A stretch of 64,000 bases of DNA from Pisaster brevispinus. Lineage: Eukaryota; Echinodermata; Asteroidea; Forcipulatida; Asteriidae. The notes under the pieces are model-generated. The model ran no database searches. It saw only the letters and a program-made list of their open reading frames with translations, and was not told the origin of the DNA. Position numbers and translations under genes: made by a program. Positions 22,301 to 34,666 of this stretch are shown here, piece by piece (positions within the stretch are counted from its first letter, which is position 1; each line of letters starts with the position of its first letter). The DNA lies in assembly GCA_023634235.1 (NCBI GenBank), contig JAMKCF010000003.1, positions 25,390,742-25,454,741 on the forward strand, given 5' to 3'.

Positions 22301-24954
22301 CTTCATGTTGAAGCGCCTTGAGCGTCACTGAGTGTTGGATATGAGCGCTATATAAGAAGCCACTATTGTTATTGGTATTATAAATCAAGTGAGAAAATGT
22401 CAATCAAATTTTCCCTGGGAATCTTAAAATAGGCTTATTTGATCTTGGACAAAATGTGGCGAGTAAGAGCATCAGACTCGAGCTCTCGCGTTTCTGATAA
22501 AGAGTGTGGGTTCCAATCCCGGTCATGGAATTTATATCCTTGAGCAAGATACTTTATAATTGCTTTGTCCTTCGGATGGTCCTGTGTACTAGGATTGGTA
22601 GTGCATGTAAAAGAACCCAGGACACTTATAGTGGAAGAGTAGGGGGTAACCCTGGTGTTTCTGGTTCAAGTAGCAAGCACTCTTGTTTACAGGTTTCCTC
22701 AGGCTTGCGAGCTACAGTGATTAAGTTCACTTACGAGGCATCCTGGGTTTCATTACCAGAAATATATATAATAATGAGAACGAAATAGGGTGACCATTCG
22801 CTTCACTTGCATTTATATTTACAAGGCACAGTACCCAGATTGGGTTGAGACTTTACTCCAACATAAAACAATATCTTGTAAAAACAAATAAGAAACAAAA
22901 TATCACATACTTACTTATTCATATTCATAACAATAAAATAACTTTTATCTAAAGGGAAGGTACACCATTAAATCTGCCAGTTAATTAACATTTGTATCGG
23001 TCTTTAAAAGCATTTTACAAGATTGGTGAGGATAAAAACATCATTGCTTAATTTTAGTCTGAAAGTTTACTGATTATGAAGTTCAAACAAGAACCATTTT
23101 TTTTCTTCTGTGTAATGATTTCCTCTGAAATGAAGTTATATTTCGAGAAGTCCTGTACCAATCCTGTATAACCTAAAGCATTAAAATGCAACTTTTTGTT
23201 GTCCTTAACCCCAGCCGATAACCTCCCACAAAAAATAAATGATAAATAAATACGTCAAATCAAAATAAGCAAATAAAATCGAATGAAATAAATACAATAA
23301 ATACCAAGATAAACACAAAAATAACGGAAAGAAAGCCAACAAAGAAATTATTTACAAATTTGTATAGCAATTCCGAACAAATGGGGGGAATGGGTGAATT
23401 TGGTGTACGAGGTGGTAGGAGACTAACCAGGTAATTTCCAACTGTCCACAGAAGAGCCCATATACGCATGTCCCAACGGGCATTGATCGGCACGCAAAGA
23501 ATTCTGGGTGAAATCCGAGTCCAAGCAACACCGGCAACCATCATGGCGTGCCGACTTTGAAGCAACACAGTACACAATAACTTGTTGTAGTGACATGTAA
23601 ACTACAGCATTGGTCCATCTTGGCAGCGTGATTTATTTCTCAACTGTACTTGATTTCCCAAGATGCATTGCGGTATTATTTTCAAGATGGCGCTTATATA
23701 GGCTATTCTGAGCCTGCACACACTTCAGAGAACAATGGATATTTATACCTGGTGTACAATATCATGACGCTGCTTACCATGGAATTCTGCGCTTACCGTG
23801 CCAAGCACATGATTCTATATGCTGTAAGTGCAAAAGTATGACAAACCTTCCAGTTCCACGATATGCTATCCATTCTTCAACCCTTTTATATATATACTTT
23901 TAAATAGCAATAGCTTCCCGCATTGTAATGCCTACAATACGGTACCACCTTTATGGTCCAGTGATCCAGCCTTTCACACTGGCCACCCTTTGTCCTCACT
24001 ACTTTACTCTGATTGGTTCTTAGCCACCCCATTGTTTGTAAATTTATAACTCTGATTGGCTATATTTTCCCGCTTTTTTTCTGGATACTCTCCCTTAATC
24101 CTTTGCTCCTCTTTTTTGCTATAAATGGATATGTTTGTTTTTGTTCTTGTTTATGCCTCTGACGAAGGTCCGGCTTTGATCGAAAGCTAAGTCCATCTCC
24201 CCTACTAATTTTATATACTTTTAAATAGTATAACAACTTGATGTTAACCAAATTACAAGAGAAATAGAGTTTGGTTACTTCAAAATGTTGAAAAGAGTTG
24301 CTTGAATATAAATGCGTTATATGAGAAAGAATTGTCTTTTTTTCAACATTTAAAAACACTCCGCAGGAGTTGACACCTCAGGCCACCCCGTAACCACCTT
24401 TTCGCATAAATATAATTTCAACGTTTCATACACACACACACACAAACATAATTTGTTTACACCAAGAAGATTCTTCCACCACCCAGATTTTACAGACTTT
24501 TTTATGCAATCATATTTAAATAATAGTACATCTCAAAATAGAGCTTATCTTTGTATACAACAACAAAAAATGTTACAATTTGTTTTCAAGTATTGAAGGT
24601 GATTGAAATCTTAAGTTATATACTGTGTACATGAAGACAACAAATTTCGAAGACAATTTTGTTCAGAAAACTTTTAATTAATTTTTTTTTTTTAAAAGAA
24701 GAAGACAAAACCCCTAGATATACTTGCTTGCATTATCCATTGCGAAATTGTTTTCCCCGGAAACCGTCAAAACAGGAGAGAGGGTCATTTGCTGACAGAA
24801 AAGTCCGAAAGTAGGATCCAAATTTTTGGTGGAACGTTAGAATAATGCTATTTCCGCCTTTTGATAATCCCATGACTTGATTTCACAAAGATCTAAGATT
24901 GATTGACCAGCTTGAATGAAAAACGGCAACAAGTGATCTGTGCTGAAATTCATT

Positions 24955-25175
24955 TAAAGTGTGTTCAATCTGTTACACCCCTTTGTTCCGACAACTCAAC
25001 ATATCTTCCGACACTCCTATGTTCTGACAAATTGTTTTCGCACATTATTATTCTGACAATAGTTTCTGTTTCCCGCTAAAAAGCACACGTTCACAAACTG
25101 CAATGGCACTTATCAAGCTCAGCGGGTTGTCGGAACATAGGGATGTCGGAACATAGGGCTGTCCCCGTTCAATCA
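24955..25175. repeat. Inverted repeat with ttccgacactcctatgttct
   Basis: Left part has ttccgacaactcaacat and ttccgacactcctatgttct; right part has tgtcggaacatagggatgtc. Probably a small foldback element. Confidence 0.55.
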
Positions 25176-25880
25176 ACAAGGAAATCGACTTCACATGAGA
25201 GAAAAAAATGTTAACATAAAAAAGCTGTCTTTCTGAATACCCTGCTCCGGTGCTTTTTTTAGAAAGATTCGCAAAAAGCCCCCGAGACGTCATCACCCAT
25301 GTTACGTTATCAGTGGGAGCTCCACTTTGTACAACCGCTTTGTTGCAATAACAAAGCAACAACCCACAGAGGGCGTCAAAGGATTGTCATTTTGACGCAA
25401 TAAGGCTACGGCTCTCCCATGTTAATATTGGAGCAAGCATAAAGGAAACAATTTTCTGTTTGAATCACAGGCAAGGGACCAAGTATAACTGAGAACAGAG
25501 GCAGTTTTCTGCAACTTGTCTACATCTGAACTACCCTCACAACTCTCTCGCTACTCGTAGAGCTACGCAAGCAGAATATATTACCAGTACATATAACTAA
25601 CTTCTGCTTTGGAAAAAATATGCAGGGAACCAGTCACAAACAATGCAAACTGTATGGTATTTTAGCTGGTAACCCTATTTTCTGGCAGCAGACTTGTGTT
25701 TTTGCATTTGGTATACCAAATCTTGGCTTAATTTTTTGTCAGCATTTATCGTCAAATCACATTGATCCGCCGATTGATACCGCAGTCTGAATTTTTCCCG
25801 TTATTTTTTATTATTGCTGGTTGAAGGAATTTGTAAAAAACTACAGTGCCATTTGGTGTCAGGCACTTTAATGTGAATTA

Positions 25881-26311
25881 GGGGCCATTCAGAATAGTCA
25901 ATGTTAAAAAATTGTGAATTTTTTTCCCACCTGAAATTGTGGGTGGGTGGGTCACAAGAAGTAACTGAAAATCAAATTTCTGCTTTTATTTAAAAAAAAA
26001 AAGTATATAAATCAACTATTGAAAAAGAAGAAGAAAAAGTACCCAGCTGGCCAAGATCGTCAATTAATTCCTGATAAACTACAAAGTTGTAAGTTTAACC
26101 CAGAAAAACCCCATTGAAAACTACTGATGTTGGAAACCTTTGGTCTAAAATATCTGGTTCATTTGAGGCATTAACTTTGTTCTTCAGTGTATAGATTATA
26201 TTATGAAGCCATTCAATTTTTAAAAATCTAAATTTGGGGTGGGTGGGTGGGTCAAAACAACTTCGAAAAAATATCAATTTTTTTTTAACATTGTCTATTC
26301 TGAATGGCCCC
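25881..26311. mobile_element. TIR element of 431 bp, ggggccattcagaatag ends
   Basis: Ends ggggccattcagaatagtca and tgtctattctgaatggcccc are inverted repeats of about 30 bp, flanked by TA or TTA on both sides. Both subterminal regions carry gggtgggtgggtc. No coding capacity. Confidence 0.8.
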
Positions 26312-29300
26312 TTATGAGTAGTATTTCTATAAGATGTCTTTTTATACAAGTATAAAAATAGCAATTTGTGAGAACATCTATTGATGGAAGATAATAATAT
26401 AACATGGAGAAATAGTTCTGCTATCAATATGCAAAGCATTCACAACTACAAGTATAGTAAATATATTTAGAAGTATACTTTTTTTTCTCCAGTGTTAAGG
26501 GACACCTTGCCTTGGATTGGGTGGTTTGGGCTATAAAATGCATCTGTTATGAAAGAACCAAAATGTTTAACTCAACAAAATGGCGGCCGTATTTAATAGT
26601 TCATAAAGTAAAGGGGAAGCAACACAATTTCGAGGGATATTTGTGTGAATCCTTATATAGACCTTTCCATTGTTGATAAACAAACAGCGTTGGTTGGCAT
26701 GGACCGCCGAATGTTAGTAAAACATTCAATAGTGATAACAGATGTTTTAACCAAATTCAACATTTTCGGTAAACTTCTAATTAAATAGAATACCTCCCAT
26801 GATCGGTTGCTTTGTTTCCAATAAATTCAACACTAATTTTGAATATTTGTGTAACATTGTTACAAACTGTAGTTATCTGTTTTTGTTTTTGCATTTATGG
26901 GTTCCATAGTTTTCCAACCTGGGTTGGCAAAATCTTGGGCTGTGACGTTGCAAAAGAAAGGTCTATTCTACTTTTAAACCATCTTTCCGACCATACTTTT
27001 ATAGCCCAAACCGCCCACTCCAGGCAACACGTCCCTTCAAGATTTGCAAGACGCGTATACAATTCTACAAAAATGTGCACAAACAATTTTGAGGAGGGAA
27101 AATGACGCATGAAGTATGCATTCACACAAAAACAGTCAACGAGCGAGTTTGAAAAAACATTGATATCGCTTGCAAGTTGAAAATGAGAAAGTGCTTGTTT
27201 AATTAAAGCATACGGACAACATTTTTAAGTGTCGCAGAACAGTCTCCGCGCATTATGTGACCAAACATTAACACATGAAATTACGAACCTTGAAAATTTC
27301 AGCTCAATCTGTCAATGGAGTCTCCAGAAAATCGTGAGAGAAAACAAAAAAACTGACATGTTTTCACCGTCTTTTTGGACTCGCCAGATCAAAACTATTT
27401 GTTTCACTCGTCTCTAAAAAATGATAGCATTTTAAGCAAGAACATTTCAAGGGAAGTTCTCCACCATGACTATGTATCTGTACACCGTGTAAGTTATGTG
27501 CAAATCTGTGAAGGTTTACATTTTCAATCAATTACCCAACGTGCAAATGCTTTTTTTGTACACAGTAGTATTCCAGTTAAAAAGTTAGGTTTAGTGTATT
27601 CGTGGATCAATGCATTTAAAAAGTATCTAATTTACAACAGGTTTACAAAAGTTATGCCCCTTCTTGAGGAGTTCATATTATAGTAACCAACAGTCATGTT
27701 ATTTGGCCCCTGCATGACAATTTTATAGAGTACTAGGGCTAACCTAGTATAGACAAACCCATCTGGGATATCCTTACCCATTGCTTTCTGCCATAATACT
27801 GGGACGTAAATATGCCCAGCCTTAATTTGTTTTGCGCACCCCGGTCATCTCCGACCAATGGTGTTGAGGCCACTAGACAAACAACAAAACGTCAGTGTTG
27901 GCTTGAGTAAAAAGCCTGCCCCCTGACGCATCTGGAAGCGTCCTAGTAATGGCGAACTAGGACGTAGGAAATTGGACTGAAATGGATTGGTCCACTGGCT
28001 TTTATAGACTTTTCAGGCTTATTAAATAAACAACTTTGCTGATTTTTCTGATGGGAAAAAAACAATATTGGAACTCAGATTAAAGTAGGATGAATATTAG
28101 GCCTGTAACTAGTTCGCCCAATTTGCTATCGGATATAGGAGGGCTTATTTGTTTCCTTTACAAACAACCAAGAGTAAAAACTGAAGAAAATCCCTTTTTT
28201 TTTACAAAACACTTCTTACAATTTTCTCATATGCCAAGTTCCTGTGATGGCTGTGAAACGTTATCCATGGGATGTCTAATACTAACGAGACATATCAGTG
28301 GAGTGCAAAGAACTAAACCCCGTTTTTCTTTTATCCTGAATACCTATCCGATCCAATCTCCGACTGGGCATACCCAACCAATGATTCAGCATTCTCCCTT
28401 AACAGTGGTTCGCTGGCCGACTGCCAGTTAAAACACCCGAGGACCAGTCAGAATTCTGTCCAGCTAGTCCGGCAGGCTCGTTGATTGCTTGCCACTGCTA
28501 AATGTAACCCACTGATTGTTCAAAATGGCTTTCAATTGCATAGTCCCATGCTAACAGCAATGATGAAAGAAACTCCAAAATATGGACCAGTGAAAAAGCT
28601 GGGGGACCAGTGAAATGACAAGGTAACTGGTCCTGCTGTCTAGTCACTGAAAAAGTTAAAGGGCAAACTCTGAATGATGTTGATGCAACTACATAAAATG
28701 CCATCGTGGTGTGTGATAAAGCCTGTGCCTATTGGATTGGAGAAGTATTCCAGCATGATGAATTGACTCTTCCGTTGGACCAACGGAACGTTCAAAATAC
28801 AAATGCGGAAACTTGTTCTTAATCCCGATGCAAGAGTTTCATCAGCCCAACAAACTGTCCCCATAATTCTGGTACAGGTCTACTCCGTCCATTCCACTAG
28901 TGTTGGACAGACCGCTACACACGGCATTCAGTGACCAACAGAGACCTAGTTGGCACCCTGATCACATGCCTGTATTGCAATAGTTTCCCTGCATTGGTAG
29001 AAAAATGGCGGCGCGTCCCTTCGCCATTTTGTTCAAGCTGGTAGAAAAGAGAATTCAAGCTAAATTGACTGAATTCAAACAGTACGTTGTTTCTTATCTG
29101 TTCACCCGATGATCTGCAAATGTAGTTTGGAGTTGTTGGCTTTTGTAGCCGAAAATGTTGCAAAAATTTCACGTTTATGCGACGATGTTCCACATGGTTT
29201 CAATTAATCAACGTGCACTTCATGATAATTTGTAGGTGCCATCCAGTCGTCGACATCAACTGTCTGTTCCATTTTACTTAATAGTTTTGGTAGATTTTGG

Positions 29301-30251
29301 TTGCCAATCAGATACCAAGCTTTGCGACCGCTCGTTCCTGTTCGGTTAGAGAGCGTCTAAAATGTCGGGAACAGTAGGAATGTTCTAATTGGATGGGATC
29401 AATATTCCAGCGCGAGCACATGGACCGTTCCGTTGGAACCACCGGAGCGTTTCATTGGAACGTTCAAAATACTAATGCGCGTTTATACTCCTGTAGGATT
29501 GCTCCTGTACTTCGGCACAATGATGTGTTCTAGCGGAATGTTCTAGCTGTCCATAGTTGTGGGTCTGTGCCCAACGCCTACAAATGAGCCCCAATTTAGA
29601 GACAGTCTCTTATGTTATGTCATGTTAAGGTCTAACGGCAACATCAATCCAAACCACCTCAAAGTGCTCTCAGTGTAATCTCCTTAACCGCTCTGGATTG
29701 AGGTCCGAGGTGTCTGTAACACCAATGTATTCTGGGAATGAACTAATTAGCTGGTAACTAACGAGTGCCAGACTCTCTGTTGAAGTAATTTCTTGATGAA
29801 GGAGATACAGTCTTGTCTGTAGGGTAAAACTGATGGATCGCTAGACTTGAAATGGCTGTAGACAAACAAGAACAAGTGCAAATGTTAAAATAATGAAAAG
29901 AAAATAGGCACGAAGGTTCAGTAGTATTTATTGAAATTCAAACCTTGATGTGAAACTTTTTCCCCACAGAAGAAAGAATTGTTTAATACTCTCCATTTAA
30001 AAAAGAAGATGATGTATTATCATGTATACATTAGTGTCAACAATTTCGGACCAAACCACTGCTGTTTCGTTTTTCCTTGTGCATCACTCATTTTGGGAAT
30101 ATACACAATTCACCCGACGTCGGCATCACAATAATCTTGGTTGCGGGACTCAATGTCCCCGTGTGTTAATACAATGTACTGTGCAATTCACTAGCGACGC
30201 AGCATTTACACGCTTACCATAGTTTGTGCATGCAATTTGACACCTAGCCAA

Positions 30252-30336
30252 CCTTGTTGGGCTGTTATGGCTCTCTTTTAACATCGGACTACGATAAGAT
30301 CGATGTTCGAAAGAGAGCCTTAACAGCCCAACAAGG
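30252..30336. repeat. 85-bp near-perfect hairpin
   Basis: Arms ccttgttgggctgttatggc and its inverse gccttaacagcccaacaagg, with ctctctttt/gaaagagag continuing the pairing to a short loop near gactacgataagat. Stem is about 35 bp with a few mismatches. Could be a MITE remnant or a precursor-like RNA hairpin. Confidence 0.8.
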
Positions 30337-31039
30337 TGGACTATTTGACTCCCAAAATGGCCTGCATGTCAGACAGTTGCCGTGTGTGATGCTTGTGCGG
30401 CGGGTCAATTCGCCGTATTTTTGACCACGTGAGGGCGTATGTGGATAAATTTCACATGATGAAAAACAAGTAAACAAACAGGGTTTCTTCACTTTTTTAT
30501 CGCTATTTTTTATGTATTTCTTCATTGGTGCCAGAAAACTACAAACAGGCAATTATAATAAGCTAAATCTGCTATTGTGATGCAAGACATTCCCTGATGA
30601 CAGCGCCCTCATGCGGTCAAAAATATGGTCAATATCAGTAAGTTTTCCATAAAAAATTTCATCTGACAATTACAAATTTATGTCATCATTACAAATGTTC
30701 ACTGACAGGTAGGAGCTAAGAAATGGTTTATGACTGGATTTCAATATGATCGTAGTGTAATCAATGTATTTCAATAACGAGAAAAGATGGAAACAGAAGA
30801 TGTAAATGCAATGTATCATCAATAAAAACAGCCTGCAATATTAGCAAATGGTTAAAACTCAAAAAGCAAAACAAGTTGTGCAAAATAAACAAAAAACATG
30901 CAAAATATCATCAAATACCATCCAATATCATCCCACTGTGGTTTTGAAGGATTCCCAGTCTGCACTATGATATCAAGTGGTGAATGCATACAGTATACAC
31001 AGAAACACTGTGCACAGTTATGTCACCATACATAACCTG

Positions 31040-31232
31040 GGCCCAATTTCATAGAGCTGCTTAAGCAGAAAATAATGCTTGACAATTTCCTGCTAAGCAG
31101 AAATGAGCAGGATACCAGTCACAAATTGTACACATGACGTGGTAGTTTGGCTGGTAACCTTATTTTGGTCAGCAAAATTTGATTGTGCTTAGCAAATTTT
31201 GGTGCTTAAGCAGCTCTATGAAATTGGGCCCT
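31040..31232. mobile_element. MITE with gggcccaatttcatagagct ends, best copy
   Basis: Clear inverted termini: gggcccaatttcatagagct at left and agctctatgaaattgggccc at right, exact over 20 bp, with ctgcttaagca/tgcttaagcag continuing inward. Lies just downstream of CUEDC1, perhaps in its 3' UTR. Confidence 0.85.
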
Positions 31233-31483
31233 GTGCAGTTGTATGGTTTAAACAAAACACTTCAGACTTTCAAAATGAGCAGTTTGTGAACCCAAAGGAG
31301 CGGTAGTAAAAAAAAACCCAACCACTTCGGACTTTCAAAATAAGCAATTTGTGGAGCCACAGTCCTAACTACATTATAGAAGCTACTCTACATGTCTAAC
31401 CCCCTTAACACTACAGCACACGTTTATACATACACAGCATGCCAGCACATAGAAGCAATAATTGCCCCGATAGCGATCTAACA

Positions 31484-31579
31484 TTAGCTCTCTTCGTGCA
31501 GAGCAAACTCGTTGTCTTCTTGGTAGAATATTATCGGCTCCTCTAGGTCTCGCACTTTCTTCTTTGGGGACTTTTGCTT
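31484..31579 (-). CDS. CUEDC1: CUEDC1 last exon (long form)
   Basis: KQKSPKKKVRDLEEPIIFYQ and an acidic end to TAA at 31486-31484. Acceptor tcccag, phase 0. Human also ends with a charged Glu-rich tail. Confidence 0.8.
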   Translation of the reverse strand, partial: KQKSPKKKVRDLEEPIIFYQEDNEFALHEES

Positions 31580-34500
31580 CTGGGATAAAACATGCAGATG
31601 GGTGTGTGAAGTGGGTGACAAATTGGGGGGGGGATGGGGATGGGTATGGCATGCAAATGAGGCAACAACAAAATAGGAATTTAAAGAGGGGCGTCAAGGT
31701 CAAAATCAGTTTTGCGATTCACTCATTTTCCAATAGAAAGAGTCCTTCTGAAGATGGCAGAACATGTACAAGTCTCCAACCTCACCTTAAATTGGTGTAA
31801 AATGCCATTGTATTTGAAATTCTTCAAATGTGCAATTTTTCTTTAAATACAAAAAAGTTTGATATTGTCACATTTCATATATATGGTCTGTTCATTTTTG
31901 TACAGAGAATTTTTAGGTCATTCCTGAATGGTGATGTCTGGGGTGTCATGTGGCCGAGTGGTTTAGAGCATCGAATTCAAGTTTCGATGGTTACGTCATC
32001 GGGGTGTGGGTTCGAATCCCTGTCATGACACTTGTGTCCTTGAGCAAGATAATTTACTATAATTGCTTCTCTCCACCCAGGGGTATAAATGGGTACCTGC
32101 GAGGGTAGAGGTTGATTATTGTGTTTGAAAAGCCTTCGAAGCGCCACGGCAGCCCGGGCTGTATACTCCCCAGGGAGCTGAGAAAGATTACAGGAATGTT
32201 ATTGGCCCAATGACCATCGCACTAATGTAAAGCGCATTGAGACGTTATTGTGAAATGCGCTATATAAGAACTAGTTTATTGATGATATTCAACCAAAACG
32301 GCATTGAATCTGACCTTCTGACTGGCACACATATTCCTCTTTGGAATGTACAGACCCATTTGTTTTCGATGCCTGATGACGTCTTGTTTCAAATCTCGTT
32401 CTAAAAGAGTACCAAATAAGTTGCTTTTTAAACTATTTCAAGGTGAGGTGAGAGACTTGTAATCCCCCCCCCGCCCCACTTTCATGAGGACTCTATCTTT
32501 TGGAAAATGAGTGGATCACAAAACTTAATTTGACTTGGACACCCTCTTTAACCCTGGCAGTATTAATTAACCTGAAAATGTGTGTTATGCCATGCATTTT
32601 AAACTGTAAAATCCCTTCTTTTTTTTTACATTGCAAATAAAAATTCCAGAAACAATTAAAAACAGTTCAAAGCTGACTTTATTTTGGTGACAACTTTCAA
32701 CTTTCACCCCCCATCGCCCCCACTGACAAACTCATTCTCCCCCATCGAAAAAGTCCTGGCTATGCCACTGGATGGAAACACATTTTGTGCAGCGTCATTC
32801 TCTCCAGAGTTACTTTTGAAACAGGAACACAGGATTCATACGGAATTCCACTGAGCCATGGGTTCTAGGAATCAAGTTTGACACCGGTTTAAACCAGTTG
32901 AAGGTTTGCATCGAATTTGTTTACTCAGATGTCAACAGTGGCGTTGCTGCCCGGAGGTTAACGTGGATACCCACTTACTTTGACTTTGACACAGCTTGAA
33001 CTTTGACTTTTCAGCGTTTATATTGAATTGACTTGATTTGATTTGATTTGAATTTGTTCGGATAAAACACAGCAAGAGCATGGCAAAAAACACTACACAG
33101 TAAACAAGAGGATAACAATGCAAATAAATAAATGAAAGTAGAAAACAAGAAAGACAAACTGCAAACATTTTTCCAAGGATAGCTCCCAAAAAGGCCAATA
33201 ACTTAGACTTATTTCCATGTAACAAAAACCAGCAAAAACATGAAAAACAAAAAAGAAATAAAAATTCCCCATAACAGAGTTTAAGAATGAATGGATATAC
33301 AAAGCTATAAAAAACAAAACAAAAGTAAGTTAATTAGTTAGTTAATGAAAAGATTAAATTTTGAATAAAAAGAAACAAAACTATGCTTCCTCAGAAATGG
33401 CTTTTGTAGCAAGATGAAGTTTAACTAGTTTTGTAATTGATGCAAGCCGGAGAACTTTTAAGATTAGTGGGCAAATTGTTCCATTTTCTTAAGGCGGTAG
33501 CAAAAAAAGTTAATAATGATATATTTTCTCTTTATCTGTATTGGTAGGGAAGGGCCATTCTTGATATTATGCGCAGATATTATATTCTACGAAGCAAAAA
33601 AAAAAAAAAAAATTGCTAAGCAGCTCTAACAAGCACAAACATTCAAGAGACTCGATCTTACAGCTTACCTTTGAATCGCTGTAGAAATTCTCCTGGACTT
33701 CTTGCCTGGTACCCAGCAGTGCACTGTCCCCATTCACATCATAGTCATCAAGGAGATTCATCGTCGATGCAGCCGGTAACCCATCAAGTCTGGTAGTTGG
33801 CATTAAGGAGTTTGTATATTCGATAATTTCTGAGACCACAACACCCAAAGAGTGTTCACATGTCTGTTATAGTCTGTCATACGATTTAGATGTTTAGTTT
33901 GAGGTTTAATCTGATCCTAGCCCACTTTGGGGGTTGAACACAAACAAAATTGACTAGAGTGGGGTTTGAATCAATGACCTCCGGATTAACGTACCAGCAC
34001 TCAACCAACTGAGCTATCTGGCCCAATGTTACAGGTTGAATGGCTTCTGACTGGCACTACTGAACAAAGATATTGACAAAATAGGGAGACCGCCAACATA
34101 GGGCTAGATAGCTCAGTTGGTAGAGCGCCGGTACGTTAATCCGGAGGTCGTTGGTTCAAGTTGGAAAATGGCTGGAACAGTAATCTGGAGGTTCAAACCC
34201 CGCTCTAGTCAAATTTTCTTTGTTCAAACCCAAATGATTAACAAATTTACCCAGTCAGTTTCCCTTTGAGTTGTGCAACAGTTCTTTTCAAACCACCACA
34301 ACTCACAGAGAGAGATTTCATGTACACTTTATTACCGCATACCTTACCAGGACATTCTTTCCGTTTCGATGTCACTTATTTCACTTTCGTATCCTTTTCT
34401 GATGTTATAAGTGTGCCACCATTTGAAAGCATATTCGACAAGGAAATTGCTTCCCTGTGGAGTGAGCTTGCAGGACTGCTTCAAGACCTTTTGTCTTCAG

Positions 34501-34628
34501 TTGTCTTTGATTTTCAACTCAAAATTCAAACCATTTAGGTTTGTTATTTGACTCAAAATTACGACTGCAGTTAAACGGATTAAAACTGACGTGTTTACAT
34601 AAAATAAAAAAAACCAAGACATATGTGA

Positions 34629-34666
<38 letters not shown>

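Larger units (their letters stand above)
19300..31480. other. ATXN2-CUEDC1 intergenic region (tail-to-tail)
   Basis: About 12 kb between the two converging genes. I find no exon chain: open frames are short, AT-rich and lack matching splice sites. Contents are SINEs (21805-22790), MITEs, an (A,T)-rich block at 21500-21640, short GA repeat at 20988-21006, and the hairpin at 30252-30336. Confidence 0.6.

Noticed and set aside
26812..27105. 97-residue open frame in the ATXN2-CUEDC1 intergenic region
   Set aside because: Composition like random AT-rich DNA, no splice partners, no recognisable family.
28090..28431. 113-residue open frame, + strand
   Set aside because: No matching exon neighbours or family; biased to simple translated AT-rich sequence.
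34632..34661. Poly(A) run as evidence of a processed pseudogene
   Set aside because: No gene-like sequence upstream; lies beside the CUEDC1 alternative exon in an A/T-rich intron.
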